A DNA stretch of 64,000 bases from Pacificimonas sp036351775 (GCA_036351775.1 JAZBPX010000061.1:124001-188000), one strand, 5' to 3'. Shown: positions 27,342-36,640, numbered from the stretch's first letter. Notes: generated by a model not told the origin, from the letters alone. Made by a program: numbers and translations.

Positions 27342-28781
27342 ATGTATGAACAGCTAGAAGCCCTGATCGCGGGACTGTCCGCGCGCGTGTTCCAGCAGGT
27401 GCCGCTGTTCGGCACGGAGGTCGAGGCGATCGTCCTCGTGCTCGCGGCGGCGATGCTGTTCGCGACCATCCTCCTCGGTGTGCCGCAGTTTCGCGGCGTC
27501 GGCATCGGGCTGCGGCTCCTCAGCGGGAAGCATGACGATCCGACCGCTCCCGGTGAGGTGAGCCAGTTTCAGGCGCTGTCCACCGCGCTGTCCGGGACCG
27601 TGGGGCTGGGCAACATTGCCGGGGTGGCCATCGCGATCGCGCTCGGCGGGCCGGGCGCGGCCTTCTGGATGTTCGTCATCGGCTTTTTCGCGATGGCGCT
27701 GAAGGCCGGGGAGGTGACCCTGGGCGTGAAGTACCGCGAGATCGACGCCGACGGCACGGTGCACGGCGGGCCGATGTACACGCTGAAGAACGGACTGGCC
27801 GCGCGGGGGTGGACGCGGTCGGGGCGAGGCCTGTCACTGCTCTACGCCGTCTTTGCCATCGGCGGCTGCCTGCCTCTGGTGCAGATCAACCAGAGCTTCA
27901 GCCAGGCAGCCGGGGTCATCGGCTTCGAACCGACGCGCGAGGCGGGCCTAATCTACGGTATCGTCTTCGGCATCCTGATCGGCCTTGTGACGCTCGGCGG
28001 CGTGAAGTCGATCGCGCGCGTCACGAGCAAGATCGTGCCGCTGATGTGCTTCATCTACCTCGGCAGCGTGCTTCTGATCCTGATCGCCAATGCAGGCGCG
28101 GTTCCGGCTGCCGTCGCGACCATCATATCGTCCGCCTTCGACCCGAACTCGGTCGCAGGCGGCATCATCGGCAGCTTCGTGGTCGGGATGCGGCGCGCGG
28201 TGTTTTCGACCGAGGCGGGCGTCGGCCTGCCCGTAATCGCCCACGCCGCGGCGCGGACACGGCATCCGGCGTCGGAAGGCATGGTCGCGCTTCTGGAGCC
28301 GATGTTCGACACCATGATCGTCTGCATGGCGACCGCGCTGATGATCGTCGTCACGGGCGTTTATGATGACGGGTTCACTGACGTCGGCATGACCAGCGCG
28401 GCCTTTGCTTCGGTGATCAGCTGGTACCCCTGGTTCCTGCTCGTCGCGGTGTTCCTGTTCGCCTATTCGACGCAGCTTGCCATCGCCTATTATTTCGAGA
28501 CGGTGATCGGGTTCCTGATCGGGCATGGCCGCAAGCGAAACCTTGCCGTACGGATCGTCTACTGCCTGCTGATGCCGCTGGGGTCGGTGCTGGTTCTCGG
28601 CGCGGTCGTCGATCTGATCGACAGCTTCTTCTTCCTGATGGTGCTGCCGAATGTCGTGGGCCTGATCCTGCTTGCCCCGATCCTGCGGCGGGAAGTGAAC
28701 GACTTCCTTGCCGGCGTAAAATCGGGCCGAATCTACAGCGAGGGCGTGACGGACGAAACGGCGATGCCGCGGCATGACTGA
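27342..28781 (+). CDS. Sodium:alanine/glycine symporter, AGCS family
   Basis: 479 residues, about 10-11 membrane segments. The AGCS signature SQFQALSTALSGTVGLGNIAGVAIAI is near residue 77, followed by GGPGAAFWMFVIGFFAMALK and KYREIDADGTVHGGPMYTLK. Later conserved blocks include GMRRAVFSTEAGVGLPVIAHAA and FAYSTQLAIAYYFE. The family imports alanine, glycine or glutamine with Na+; the exact amino acid cannot be read from sequence. It appears monocistronic. Confidence 0.92.
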   Translation: MYEQLEALIAGLSARVFQQVPLFGTEVEAIVLVLAAAMLFATILLGVPQFRGVGIGLRLLSGKHDDPTAPGEVSQFQALSTALSGTVGLGNIAGVAIAIALGGPGAAFWMFVIGFFAMALKAGEVTLGVKYREIDADGTVHGGPMYTLKNGLAARGWTRSGRGLSLLYAVFAIGGCLPLVQINQSFSQAAGVIGFEPTREAGLIYGIVFGILIGLVTLGGVKSIARVTSKIVPLMCFIYLGSVLLILIANAGAVPAAVATIISSAFDPNSVAGGIIGSFVVGMRRAVFSTEAGVGLPVIAHAAARTRHPASEGMVALLEPMFDTMIVCMATALMIVVTGVYDDGFTDVGMTSAAFASVISWYPWFLLVAVFLFAYSTQLAIAYYFETVIGFLIGHGRKRNLAVRIVYCLLMPLGSVLVLGAVVDLIDSFFFLMVLPNVVGLILLAPILRREVNDFLAGVKSGRIYSEGVTDETAMPRHD

Positions 28782-28815
28782 TCGCGGGATTGCCACCTAA
28801 GTTTCGGATTACTTA

Positions 28816-28875
28816 ATTTGCGTTTGCCTATCGGGAGCCGCCTTGTACCGCCTCGCCCACCCTGCCCTAACCACT
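28816..28875. repeat. Partial copy of the element at 49543-49709
   Basis: The stretch ATTTGCG...CGGGAGCCGCC...CCGCC-CGC...CCCTGCCCTAACCAC closely matches 49572-49629 over about 58 positions with scattered substitutions. Here the complementary right arm is absent, so no large hairpin can form. It sits in the 159-bp gap after the AGCS symporter. Confidence 0.75.
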
Positions 28876-28940
28876 TCTCCTGAGTCCCGCGCAAATCCTC
28901 TCCCTTCACCTGCGACAAAAAGTCGGTTACGGTTATATTA

Positions 28941-29186
28941 ATGTTCTGGGGAGGACACGGGAAATTGGCACAGTCTTTCAGCAACGCCAGCAGCGACCAC
29001 GGACAGCTCTCGCATCGCCGGATCACGACGAACCAGTCGCAGGCCATCGCGACGATGATGCTGATCCTGATCATCGGCGCAGTGTTTACGGCCGTAATCA
29101 GCCTGATCTGGACGGTCCTGTCGATTTTGCCCTCGATTCTCGGCCCGCTGTTTGCGCCGCTGATGGGTGGCGGTTCGCCGCTTTGA
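28941..29186 (+). CDS. Small putative membrane protein
   Basis: An 81-residue frame of unknown function. The first ~37 residues are polar, with His, Ser and Gln; residues ~38-75 are strongly hydrophobic (MMLILIIGAVFTAVISLIW and following), enough for one long or two short membrane segments. A GGGGAGG motif lies within the first codons rather than upstream, so initiation is uncertain. It stands alone between the symporter and the convergent SDR gene. Codon usage is less GC3-biased in the first third. Real gene likely but not proven. Confidence 0.45.
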   Translation: MFWGGHGKLAQSFSNASSDHGQLSHRRITTNQSQAIATMMLILIIGAVFTAVISLIWTVLSILPSILGPLFAPLMGGGSPL

Positions 29187-29213
29187 CCCTGCCGGGCGCG
29201 TTGACGCTCTAGC

Positions 29214-30017
29214 CTAACCGCCGCGTTTCGGCGCCATCGCCGTCATGCGGTCGAAAATCATGTTCGGGAACAGCCGCTTAAGCGTCAGCAGCGCCATTTC
29301 AGGCGCACCGCGCCGGCCCACCGGCACCTCCCGCTTTCCCGCCTTCATGGCCGACAGGATCTGCTCGGCCGCGGCCGCCGGACTGATGCCCTGGTTCACC
29401 GGATCGTCGTTCGGGCCGTAGCGCTGGCCGCTGCCGTCGAGCGCGTTTTCCGCGATCCCGGTCTGGACGAAACCAGGCGTGACGACCGTGACTTCAAGGC
29501 CGAACTGGTCGATCTCTGCCCGCAGCGCATCGGAATAGCCGGTCAGCGCATGTTTCGCGGCGCAGTAGCCGGTGCGGAGCGGCGAGCCGACCTTGCCCGC
29601 CACGCTGGAGATCTGCACGAAATGGCCGATGCCGCGCTCGACCATCCGGGGCAGCAGCAGCTGGGTGAGTTTCAGCGGCGCAAAGAAATCGACCTCCATC
29701 AGGCGGCGATAAACCTCGAAATCGGTGTCGAGCGCGACGGAACGCTGGGAGATGCCGGCATTGTTGACGAGGATGTCGACGCCGCCCTTCCAGTCCTCCG
29801 CCGTCTCGACGATGGCGGGCAGCGCGTCATAGGCCGTTGCCTCGAACGGCAGGACGAGGGTTTCGCCCGCGCATGCATCCGCGACCTCTGCCAGTGCGCC
29901 TTCACGGCGACCGGAAAGGATGATGTGCGCCCCCTGCCCGGAGAAGGCCTCGGCGAGGCCGCGGCCGATGCCGCTGGAGGCACCGGTGATCCAGATCGTC
30001 TTGCCCGCGAAATCCAT
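29214..30017 (-). CDS. SDR family NAD(P)-dependent oxidoreductase
   Basis: 267 residues from the ATG (MDFAGKTIWITGASSGIG) that overlaps the upstream gene's stop as TGATG. Classical short-chain dehydrogenase motifs: GASSGIGRGLA for cofactor binding, VNNAGIS, the catalytic Ser in QISSVAG, and YCAAKHA giving YxxxK. Residues RR after the second strand (LSGRREG) suggest NADP(H). The substrate is unknown. Coupled to the NnrU-like gene immediately upstream. Confidence 0.9.
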   Translation of the reverse strand: MDFAGKTIWITGASSGIGRGLAEAFSGQGAHIILSGRREGALAEVADACAGETLVLPFEATAYDALPAIVETAEDWKGGVDILVNNAGISQRSVALDTDFEVYRRLMEVDFFAPLKLTQLLLPRMVERGIGHFVQISSVAGKVGSPLRTGYCAAKHALTGYSDALRAEIDQFGLEVTVVTPGFVQTGIAENALDGSGQRYGPNDDPVNQGISPAAAAEQILSAMKAGKREVPVGRRGAPEMALLTLKRLFPNMIFDRMTAMAPKRGG

Positions 30018-30673
30018 CAGATGAGTTCTCCCAATCGTGTCGATGCGCCCATGACGCCGGGATGCAGCCATATGAGCAGCGCGTAAAGCGCCGTGCCGCC
30101 GATGAGCGCGATCCAGCCGGGAAAGGCGGGGCGCGGCCAGTAGCTGGTCGCGGCCTCATACTGATCCCACTTGTCGCCGAGCTGCTGGCGCTTCTTGCCG
30201 TCCTGCAGAGCCGCGCCGACCAGCGCGAGAATGAGGATGCCGCCCGCGAAGACCAGCGTGTCCGAGCGGCCCGCCAGCGCGATATGGACGGCCGCCCAGA
30301 TCGCAAAGGACCACATCATCGGGTGCCGTGTGATGCGCATCGCGCCGCCGGGACGCTCGATCCGGTCAAGCTGCCCGCCCTGAAAGGCCAGCGCGGGATT
30401 GGGGGCGGTGTTTGAACCGACGAACAGGATGCTGGCGATCCACATCAGGACATGGCCGATGGCAACGAGCCAGGTCGGCGCGAACCAGAGCTGCTCGCCG
30501 ATGGTATCGCCATAGGCGAGCACCGCCCAGATCAGGGTGGCGAGCGACACCAGCGAATAGACGATCGTGAAGCCGAGCGTGCCGAGCGCCTTCACCATCG
30601 GCGCGCGCAGCGGATGGCTCATCAGGAAATGCGTGCCGACGAACGCGGCCATGGCGGCGGTGAGTGTGAGCAT
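30017..30673 (-). CDS. NnrU family membrane protein
   Basis: 218 residues with about six membrane segments. The NnrU/methanethiol-methyltransferase-like signature ITRHPMMWSFAIWAAVHI is near residue 115, preceded by NPALAFQGG and followed by KKRQQLGDKWDQYEAATSYWP. The group is related to isoprenylcysteine methyltransferases, but NnrU function is unproven (some members sit beside nitric oxide reductase genes, which are absent here). It shares one base with the SDR start, so the two are co-translated. Confidence 0.88.
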   Translation of the reverse strand: MLTLTAAMAAFVGTHFLMSHPLRAPMVKALGTLGFTIVYSLVSLATLIWAVLAYGDTIGEQLWFAPTWLVAIGHVLMWIASILFVGSNTAPNPALAFQGGQLDRIERPGGAMRITRHPMMWSFAIWAAVHIALAGRSDTLVFAGGILILALVGAALQDGKKRQQLGDKWDQYEAATSYWPRPAFPGWIALIGGTALYALLIWLHPGVMGASTRLGELI

Positions 30674-30752
30674 GGTGAACCCTCCCCAGGATTGCGCGGG
30701 TAAGTTTAGGCGGGCCGGGGACGCGGCGTCCAGTTTGGGGGTCGGGCTACGC

Positions 30753-30855
30753 CAACACCGTCATCCCCGCGAAAGCGGGGATCCACCGCCTGTGGGTTCT
30801 GCTTACGCGCGCTTTCAAGTAGATGGATCCCGGCTTTCGCCGGGATGACGGTTGG
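30753..30855. repeat. REP-like paired palindrome
   Basis: Left unit ACCGTC-ATCCCCGC-GAAA-GCGGGGAT-CCA and right unit TGG-ATCCCGGC-TTTC-GCCGGGAT-GACGGT form two hairpins in inverted orientation about 40 nt apart, with outer CAAC/GTTG ends that can also pair. It occupies the 353-bp gap 30674-31026 between the NnrU and Tim44 genes. The remainder of that gap is GC-rich, with a further hairpin at 31007-31025 and no convincing gene. Confidence 0.85.
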
Positions 30856-31006
30856 GGTGTCGGTTTGCTTATGAGACTGACCGCTACGCCGATGGCGGTG
30901 CGCGATGCATCAACGCCCCGCCTTCGCGGGGGGTTCACGGGCGAGCATGGAACACCGTCTGGCAGGGCGCGGCGCGGACCCCTCCACCACGCTTGCGCGC
31001 GGTCCC

Positions 31007-31025
31007 CCTCCCCGGTCCGGGGAGG
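31007..31025. repeat. Short hairpin next to the Tim44 stop codon
   Basis: CCTCCCCG, loop GTC, CGGGGAGG: an 8-bp perfect hairpin ending one base before the stop codon region of the minus-strand Tim44-like gene. It has no adjacent T-run. It resembles the end of a GC-rich repeat of the type ...CCCTCCCCGG...; I saw no second full copy. Confidence 0.55.
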
Positions 31026-31026
31026 A

Positions 31027-31680
31027 TTAGTCGGCGGTGTCGGTTTCGATCAGGAGCCAGATTGGCTCTTCGGAGCGGAGGTGGCGGCTGAAGGTCCAGA
31101 CGTCGTGCGACTGGGTGGCGTCACTTTCGGAGCCTGCGACGATCTTGCCGTCGCCGTCGCGGGTGACCGCGATCAGGTCGGCGTCGAAGCGGACGGTGAC
31201 CTCGGCCATCTGTCCGCGAAGGTCTGCGCCGACGATTTCCGCGCGTTCCACGCCGACAAGACTGTTCTCGTAGACGTGGCCGCTTTCCTCACGCGCGGCG
31301 ATGGCAGCGGCGAAGTCGTCGGAAATGTCGTCGGACACCAGCTCGTCCAGCGCCTGACGGTCACCGGCCCAGAAGGCCTCAAGGACCATGCGGTAGGCTT
31401 CGGTCGCACCGGCGAGGAACTGCCCGGGGTCGAAAGACGGGTCCTCGGCGTAGATTGCCTCAAGCCCGGCGCGCGCACTGTCATTCACATCCTCCGGAAT
31501 GGACATGGCGGCGGCAGGCGGGATGTCGCCGCCGCGAAGCGAGACGACATTGTCCTCATTCGCCTTGCGCGGAAGGACCGGGGCCTGGGGCTCTGCCGAT
31601 TCGTCATGGCTGCCCAGGACGGAAATCAGCCTGAGGGCAATGAACCCGGCCAACAGGGCCAATACGACGATCTCGATCAA
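31027..31680 (-). CDS. Tim44/TimA-like domain protein
   Basis: 217 residues. I use a TTG start with a near-perfect GAGGAGG six bases upstream, giving MIEIVVLALLAGFIALRL, a single N-terminal anchor; another TTG seven codons earlier is possible. The Tim44-like domain fills the C-terminal half: FLAGATEAYRMVLEAFWAGDRQAL, then VSDDISDDFAAAI and the terminal sheet DVWTFSRHLRSEEPIWLLIET. Alphaproteobacterial members are membrane-associated and probably chaperone-like, related to mitochondrial Tim44. It is divergent from secB, a conserved alphaproteobacterial pairing. Confidence 0.9.
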   Translation of the reverse strand: MIEIVVLALLAGFIALRLISVLGSHDESAEPQAPVLPRKANEDNVVSLRGGDIPPAAAMSIPEDVNDSARAGLEAIYAEDPSFDPGQFLAGATEAYRMVLEAFWAGDRQALDELVSDDISDDFAAAIAAREESGHVYENSLVGVERAEIVGADLRGQMAEVTVRFDADLIAVTRDGDGKIVAGSESDATQSHDVWTFSRHLRSEEPIWLLIETDTAD

Positions 31681-31910
31681 TTCCGCCTCCTCGCGGGGCA
31701 ATCCATGCCAGCTAATTCAGGCCATCAACGATAGACAACCCGAAAGGCTCCTACATAGGCCCTGCAGCGGGGGCCGCAAGCGAGGCGCATCCGCACGGGC
31801 TGTCGCAGGCACCGCAGGCGGCCGCTGCCCTTGCCAGCGCGGGGGCCGCCCTGCTAGCGCGCGGCCACGCCTTTCAGACCCAATCAGACATGACGGAAAC
31901 GAGACTTTTC

Positions 31911-32504
31911 ATGGCCGACGACCAGACGCCCCCGACGCCCAATCCCGACGCAGCCGCCGGTGCGGGCGAGCCGCAGCAGGCCGCGCTCGGCATCAACATC
32001 CTAGCGCAGTATGTGAAGGACCTGTCCTTTGAAAATCCCAATGCGCCGGAATCGCTGAGCCAGCAGGCGGGCGCGCCCGCGATCGACGTGGGCGTCAGCG
32101 TCGGCGTCAATGAAAAGAAAGACATCGACGCAGCGGCCTATGAGGTGATCGTCAAGCTGAACGCATCCGGCAAGACCGACAACGGCCAGAAGACGGCGTT
32201 CGTCGTGGAGCTTGCCTATGGCGGGCTGTTCCGCCTGCAGAACGTGCCGCAGAACCTCCTGAACCTCGTCCTGCTTGTCGAAGCGCCGCGGATGCTGTTT
32301 CCCTATGCGCGGCGGATCCTCGCCGATGCCGTGCGCGACGGCGGCTTCCCACCGCTGATGCTGGATCCGATCGACTTCATGGCGCTGCTTGAGCAGCAGC
32401 AGGCACAGGGCGGCCCCCCGCCAGAAGGCGGCGCGCCGGGTGCGGGCGGTCAGGGCGGTCAGGGCGGTGGCGGCGAAACGCCGAACATTATCCTGCCGAG
32501 CTGA
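31911..32504 (+). CDS. secB: Protein-export chaperone SecB
   Basis: 197 residues from MADDQTPP; an ATG seven codons earlier is possible. SecB tetramers keep preproteins unfolded and deliver them to SecA. The fold core is clear: LGINILAQYVKDLSFENPNAP, then VKLNASG, AFVVELAYGGLFRLQNVP and LLVEAPRMLFPYARRILADAVRDGGFPPL (written in parts), and IDFMALLEQQQ. A Gly/Pro/Gln-rich tail follows (GGPPPEGGAPGAGGQGG), longer than usual. The 230-bp gap shared with Tim44 carries both promoters. Confidence 0.95.
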   Translation: MADDQTPPTPNPDAAAGAGEPQQAALGINILAQYVKDLSFENPNAPESLSQQAGAPAIDVGVSVGVNEKKDIDAAAYEVIVKLNASGKTDNGQKTAFVVELAYGGLFRLQNVPQNLLNLVLLVEAPRMLFPYARRILADAVRDGGFPPLMLDPIDFMALLEQQQAQGGPPPEGGAPGAGGQGGQGGGGETPNIILPS

Positions 32505-32521
32505 GGGTTACTAAGAGAAAG

Positions 32522-32620
32522 GGTTAGTCATTCCTGCGAAGGCAGGAATCCATGCTGGATGGGTCGGACCAGGTGCGGCCTTTACAGCGTGGATCCCCGC
32601 CTTCGCGGGGATGACTAGTC
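32522..32620. repeat. REP/BIME-like 99-nt element, copy A
   Basis: Two hairpins in inverted orientation: ATTCCTGC-GAAG-GCAGGAAT on the left and ATCCCCGC-CTTC-GCGGGGAT on the right, bounded by GGTTAGTC and GACTAGTC. The interior (CCATGCTGGA, GGTCGG, GGTGCGGC, ACAGCGTGGAT) is shared with the element at 38452-38550, which has exactly the same length. It lies between secB and murJ. Confidence 0.9.
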
Positions 32621-32673
32621 TTTGTTGCTGCGCCCCCCTTCGCCTGCGCGGCGCTTTCGGGTAGCGCGGCTGC

Positions 32674-34236
32674 ATGTCGCTCATCAAGAACGTGTCCACC
32701 ATTGGCGGGCTGACCATGGTCAGCCGGGTGTTCGGCTTTGCGCGCGACATGCTGCTGGCGCGGCTGCTGGGCGCGGGGACGGGCGCGGACGCCTTCTTCG
32801 TGGCGTTCAAGCTGCCGAATATTTTCAGGCGTCTGTTCGCCGAGGGCGCGTTCAGCGCCGCCTTCGTGCCGATGTTCTCGAAGGAGCTGGAGACGGGCGG
32901 GCGGGATCAGGCCGTGCGATTCAGCCATCAGGTGCTGAGCGTCTTCCTGCCGGTGCTGTTCTTCTTCACCGCCATCGCGCAGATCGCCATGCCGTGGATC
33001 GTCGAGGCGATGGCGGGCGCGTACCGCGATACGCCGGGCAAGTTCGAGCTGACGGTTTCGTTGAGCCGGATCACTTTCGTCTACCTCCTCCTGATCAGTC
33101 TCGTGTCGCTGCTGGCGGGGATCCTGAATTCGCTCAGCCGGTTCGCGGAGGCGGCAGCGGCGCCGATCCTCCTCAACATCTCGATCATCACGGCAGTCCT
33201 GATCTTCGGATCGACCGAGCCGGACCCTGACTTCGACACCGCCTATGCCGTGTCGGTGGCGGTCGCGGTGGCGGGCGTGCTGCAGTTCTTCTGGCTGTGC
33301 TGGGCCGTGCGGCGGGCGGGCATCGAGCTGCGGATTTTCAGGCCGCAGGTGACGCCGAAGGTGAAACGGCTGCTGCGGATCATCCTGCCCGCGACATTCG
33401 GGGCCGGGATTTACCAGATCTCGCAGTTCGTCGACATCTTCTTTGCAACGCGGCTGGAAGAGGGCGCGATGAGCTTCCTGAATTATGCCGACCGGCTGAA
33501 CCAGCTGCCGCTTGGCGTGATCGGCATTGCGCTCGGCACGGCGATCCTGCCTGCCCTCTCACGCATGGTGGGCGCGGACGACAAGGAGGGTGCGGAGCGG
33601 CTGATGCGGCGCGCGACCGAGCTGTCGATGATGCTGACGCTGCCTGCCGCGACGGCGCTGGTGATCTGCGCGGGGCCGCTGGTAACGGCGATCTTCCTCG
33701 GCGGGCGGTTCGAGGCGGACGATGCGGCGGTGACGTCGGCGGTGATGGCGGCGCTGGCCTTCGGCCTTCCCGCCTATGTCCTTATCAAGGTGTTCACGCC
33801 GGGTTTCTATGCGCGCGGGGACACGAAGACGCCGGTCTATACCGCGCTGGCCGCGCTGGCGCTGAACATTGCCGTGATCCTGGTCCTGATCGACGACCTT
33901 GAGGTCGTGGCGCTGCCGACGGCGGCGGCGAGCGCGGCCTGGCTGAACGCAGCGCTGCTCTACACGCTCCTCCACCGCAGCGGGCGCTTCCAGGTCAGCG
34001 GCGCGCTGATCGCGACCATCGTAAAGCAGGTGCTGGCCGCCGCCGCGATGGGCGCGCTTCTCTGGTGGCTTCGGGACGCATTGAGCGCTGAGTTCGCCGG
34101 CAGCGTGTTCGCGCGCATCTGGAGCGTGGGCGCGCTGGTGGCCGCGGGCGGCGCGGTTTACTTCGCGGTTCTGCTGACGATCGGCGGGCTGGACCGGGAG
34201 CAGCTGGCTGCGCTGCTGAGACGGCGGCGCGCCTGA
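32674..34236 (+). CDS. murJ: Lipid II flippase MurJ
   Basis: 520 residues with about 14 membrane segments. MurJ moves lipid II across the inner membrane for peptidoglycan synthesis. The family N-terminus is complete: KNVSTIGGLTMVSRVFGFARD, then GADAFFVAFKLPNIFRRLFAEGAF with AAFVPMF, and the Arg-rich cytoplasmic turns. Later blocks include LPLGVIGIALGTAILPALSR and YARGDTKTPVY. It follows secB by 169 bp containing a REP-like element. In many alphaproteobacteria trpS comes next; here a hybrid kinase on the opposite strand intervenes. Confidence 0.95.
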   Translation: MSLIKNVSTIGGLTMVSRVFGFARDMLLARLLGAGTGADAFFVAFKLPNIFRRLFAEGAFSAAFVPMFSKELETGGRDQAVRFSHQVLSVFLPVLFFFTAIAQIAMPWIVEAMAGAYRDTPGKFELTVSLSRITFVYLLLISLVSLLAGILNSLSRFAEAAAAPILLNISIITAVLIFGSTEPDPDFDTAYAVSVAVAVAGVLQFFWLCWAVRRAGIELRIFRPQVTPKVKRLLRIILPATFGAGIYQISQFVDIFFATRLEEGAMSFLNYADRLNQLPLGVIGIALGTAILPALSRMVGADDKEGAERLMRRATELSMMLTLPAATALVICAGPLVTAIFLGGRFEADDAAVTSAVMAALAFGLPAYVLIKVFTPGFYARGDTKTPVYTALAALALNIAVILVLIDDLEVVALPTAAASAAWLNAALLYTLLHRSGRFQVSGALIATIVKQVLAAAAMGALLWWLRDALSAEFAGSVFARIWSVGALVAAGGAVYFAVLLTIGGLDREQLAALLRRRRA

Positions 34237-34240
34237 CGCC

Positions 34241-36439
34241 TTAGACGGCCCCAGCCTTCCGCATGGCGGGCTCGCTGTCGGCGGTTTCGCCGGTCAAGGC
34301 CGCGACTGCCTCTGACAGCGCCGCCGCGCTGGCTTCGGCAAGCTCGGTCAGGTCGCGGACCAGCGAATGGCCCGGGGTCGCGCGCGCCTCGTCCGCAAGC
34401 GCCTGAAGGTCGGCCGCGACTGCGGACAGCGCCCGGCAGCCGCAATTGCCCGCGACACCCTTCAGCTCGTGCGCGGCGCAGCGCAGGTCCTGCTGCTGCC
34501 CCTTTGCATTGGCGCGGCAGATGGCGGGCAGCAGGCGCGCGGCTTCGTCGGCAAACCCCTCAGCGATCTGGACGAGCGAAACGGGGCCGATGGCATCGTG
34601 CAGCGAGCGCAAATGGTCTCTGTCGATCAGGTCGGCCGGTCCCTCGCCCGCGTCGGCCTGCGGCGTTTCCGTCGGCATTGGCACGGCATTCAGCGGCAGC
34701 GCGCCGGCCGGTGTATCGGGGGACGGTACCGCCCGCAGTTTGCAGTGGCGGCCCGGGGCGAGCCCGACGCTGGCATTCAGCGCCGCCTCCAGCCGCGAGA
34801 CGTCGATCGGCTTGGTGAGGAAGTCATCGAGGCCGATATTCTCGTAGAACCGGCGGCGTTCAGGCGCGGCGTCGGCGGTGAGTGCGAAGATGGGCACGTC
34901 GTTCGGCAGCGCCTCCCCCGACCGGATTGCCTTTGTCGCGGCCACGCCGTCCATGACCGGCATGTGCATGTCCATCAGGACAGCGTCGAACAGCGCGGTT
35001 TTCAGGAGGCTGACCGCCTCCGACCCGTTTTCGACCGTGACGATGGAATGGCCGAGCCGTTCCACCACCGACTGGATAAGCTGGCGGTTCACGGCGTTGT
35101 CCTCGGCAAGGAGGATGTTCAATGCGCGCGGTGGGTTCGCGGAACCCGCGCGCCTGTTCGCGGCGCGGACCTGAGCGCCGTCCGGCAGGTCGAGGGTGAA
35201 CGAGAAACGGCTGCCCTCTCCCTCCTCGCTATCGACCTGGAGTGTTCCGCCCATCGCCTCAACGAGTTCGCGGCAAATGGCGAGGCCCAGCCCCGTGCCG
35301 CCAAATTCGCGCGTTGTGGCCGCGCTTTCCTGGCGAAAGGGTTCGAAGATTGCCGGCAGGCGGTCGGCGGCGATGCCCCGGCCCGTATCGCTGACCGTGA
35401 AGGTCACATGTTGGCGGCCCGACGCGGACGGCACCGCTGTAACCGCGATCTCCACCCGGCCCTTCGCCGAAAACTTCACAGCGTTGCTGATCAGGTTCGT
35501 GAGCACCTGGCGCAGGCGAAGGGGGTCGCCCATGACGATCCCGCTGGTGCCGAGGTCCGCGGACAGGCCGAGCGACAGGCCGCGCCGCGCCGCCTTCCCC
35601 TTGAAGAGGTCGACCGTCTCCGCCGCCAAAGCGCGCACGTCGAAACTCTTTTCCTCGAGGACCAGATGCCCGCTCTCGAGTTTCGAATAGTCGAGGACGT
35701 CATCGAGAAGGCTCATGAGCAACTTGGCGGACCGGTCGAGGCTGGCGAAGAAATGCGCGCGGTCCTCCTCCCGGTCCGTGACCTGTAAGAGCTCGATCAT
35801 GCCGAGGACGCCGGTCATGGGGGTACGGATCTCATGGCTCATGGCGGCGAGGAACGCACCCTTCGCCCGCGCCGCCTGTTCGGCCTCGTCGCGCGCAGCG
35901 GTGAGCTCTTCGGTCTGGCGAACGAAGGCCGTGATGTCCTGCACCACGCCGACGATACCGATCTGGCGGCCCTCCTCGTCGGTTTCCGGGGCGCCCCGGC
36001 AGGAAACGTGTCGCAGGCTGCCGTCGGGCCGCCGAATGCGACCGGTGTGCTGGTAGGACTGGCCATCATAGGCGAGGGCAAGCTGCTGACGGACGAGTTC
36101 CCGGTCGTCCTCATGGTAGAGGTCGATGGCTGCATTCACGGTCGGCTGAAACGTCACGCTGCGACCATGGATATGATAAAGCTCCTCTGACCAGGCGACA
36201 CTCTCATCGGTAAGATCGACCCGGAAATAGCCGATCCCCGCCATCCGCTCCGCCAGCGTCAGGAGCCGGATGTGGCGCGCTGGTTCGATCCCCGCAAAGT
36301 CGGGCTCGCCAGCCGGGCTGCCCCGTGCGCGCGCCCTTTCCGCGCGGATCGTCAGCGCCACGAACAGGGTCGCAGCCAGGATCGACGCGGACAGGACAAG
36401 GTTGCCCAGGCTCAGAAGCGAAAGCGAGGTGCCGAACAT
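34241..36439 (-). CDS. Hybrid sensor histidine kinase with receiver and Hpt domains
   Basis: 732 residues. In order: one membrane segment (about 8-30), a PAS domain (about 65-175, ending in VVQDITAFVRQ), a HisKA domain with phospho-acceptor His202 in AAMSHEIRTPMTG, a HATPase domain (N box QVLTNLISNAVKFS, then SDTGRGI and GGTGLGLAI), a receiver domain (ILLAEDNAVN, phospho-Asp in LMDMHMPVMDG, K in LTKPID), and a C-terminal Hpt domain (CAAHELKGVAGN). A complete His-Asp-His relay is therefore on one chain, and a separate response regulator should receive the phosphate; none is encoded nearby. It is convergent with murJ (4 bp apart). Stimulus unknown. Confidence 0.93.
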   Translation of the reverse strand: MFGTSLSLLSLGNLVLSASILAATLFVALTIRAERARARGSPAGEPDFAGIEPARHIRLLTLAERMAGIGYFRVDLTDESVAWSEELYHIHGRSVTFQPTVNAAIDLYHEDDRELVRQQLALAYDGQSYQHTGRIRRPDGSLRHVSCRGAPETDEEGRQIGIVGVVQDITAFVRQTEELTAARDEAEQAARAKGAFLAAMSHEIRTPMTGVLGMIELLQVTDREEDRAHFFASLDRSAKLLMSLLDDVLDYSKLESGHLVLEEKSFDVRALAAETVDLFKGKAARRGLSLGLSADLGTSGIVMGDPLRLRQVLTNLISNAVKFSAKGRVEIAVTAVPSASGRQHVTFTVSDTGRGIAADRLPAIFEPFRQESAATTREFGGTGLGLAICRELVEAMGGTLQVDSEEGEGSRFSFTLDLPDGAQVRAANRRAGSANPPRALNILLAEDNAVNRQLIQSVVERLGHSIVTVENGSEAVSLLKTALFDAVLMDMHMPVMDGVAATKAIRSGEALPNDVPIFALTADAAPERRRFYENIGLDDFLTKPIDVSRLEAALNASVGLAPGRHCKLRAVPSPDTPAGALPLNAVPMPTETPQADAGEGPADLIDRDHLRSLHDAIGPVSLVQIAEGFADEAARLLPAICRANAKGQQQDLRCAAHELKGVAGNCGCRALSAVAADLQALADEARATPGHSLVRDLTELAEASAAALSEAVAALTGETADSEPAMRKAGAV

Positions 36440-36640
36440 GCGCGGTCTCCGACCAGTCTCCCCCCGCGGGTGAAATGGCGTTGATGTGCCCGGGTCGGAC
36501 CATGCGAAGGTTCGCGCCCGGAACGAAGGCGAACCGGGTTCAAAGCGGTGGTTTTGGCTGGGTCTCTTGCGGAGCGGCGTGCCGTGCGCGCGCCGGACAT
36601 AGTTGACCGGCCCGCCGCCCGCCGCCTAGGCGCTCTCGCC

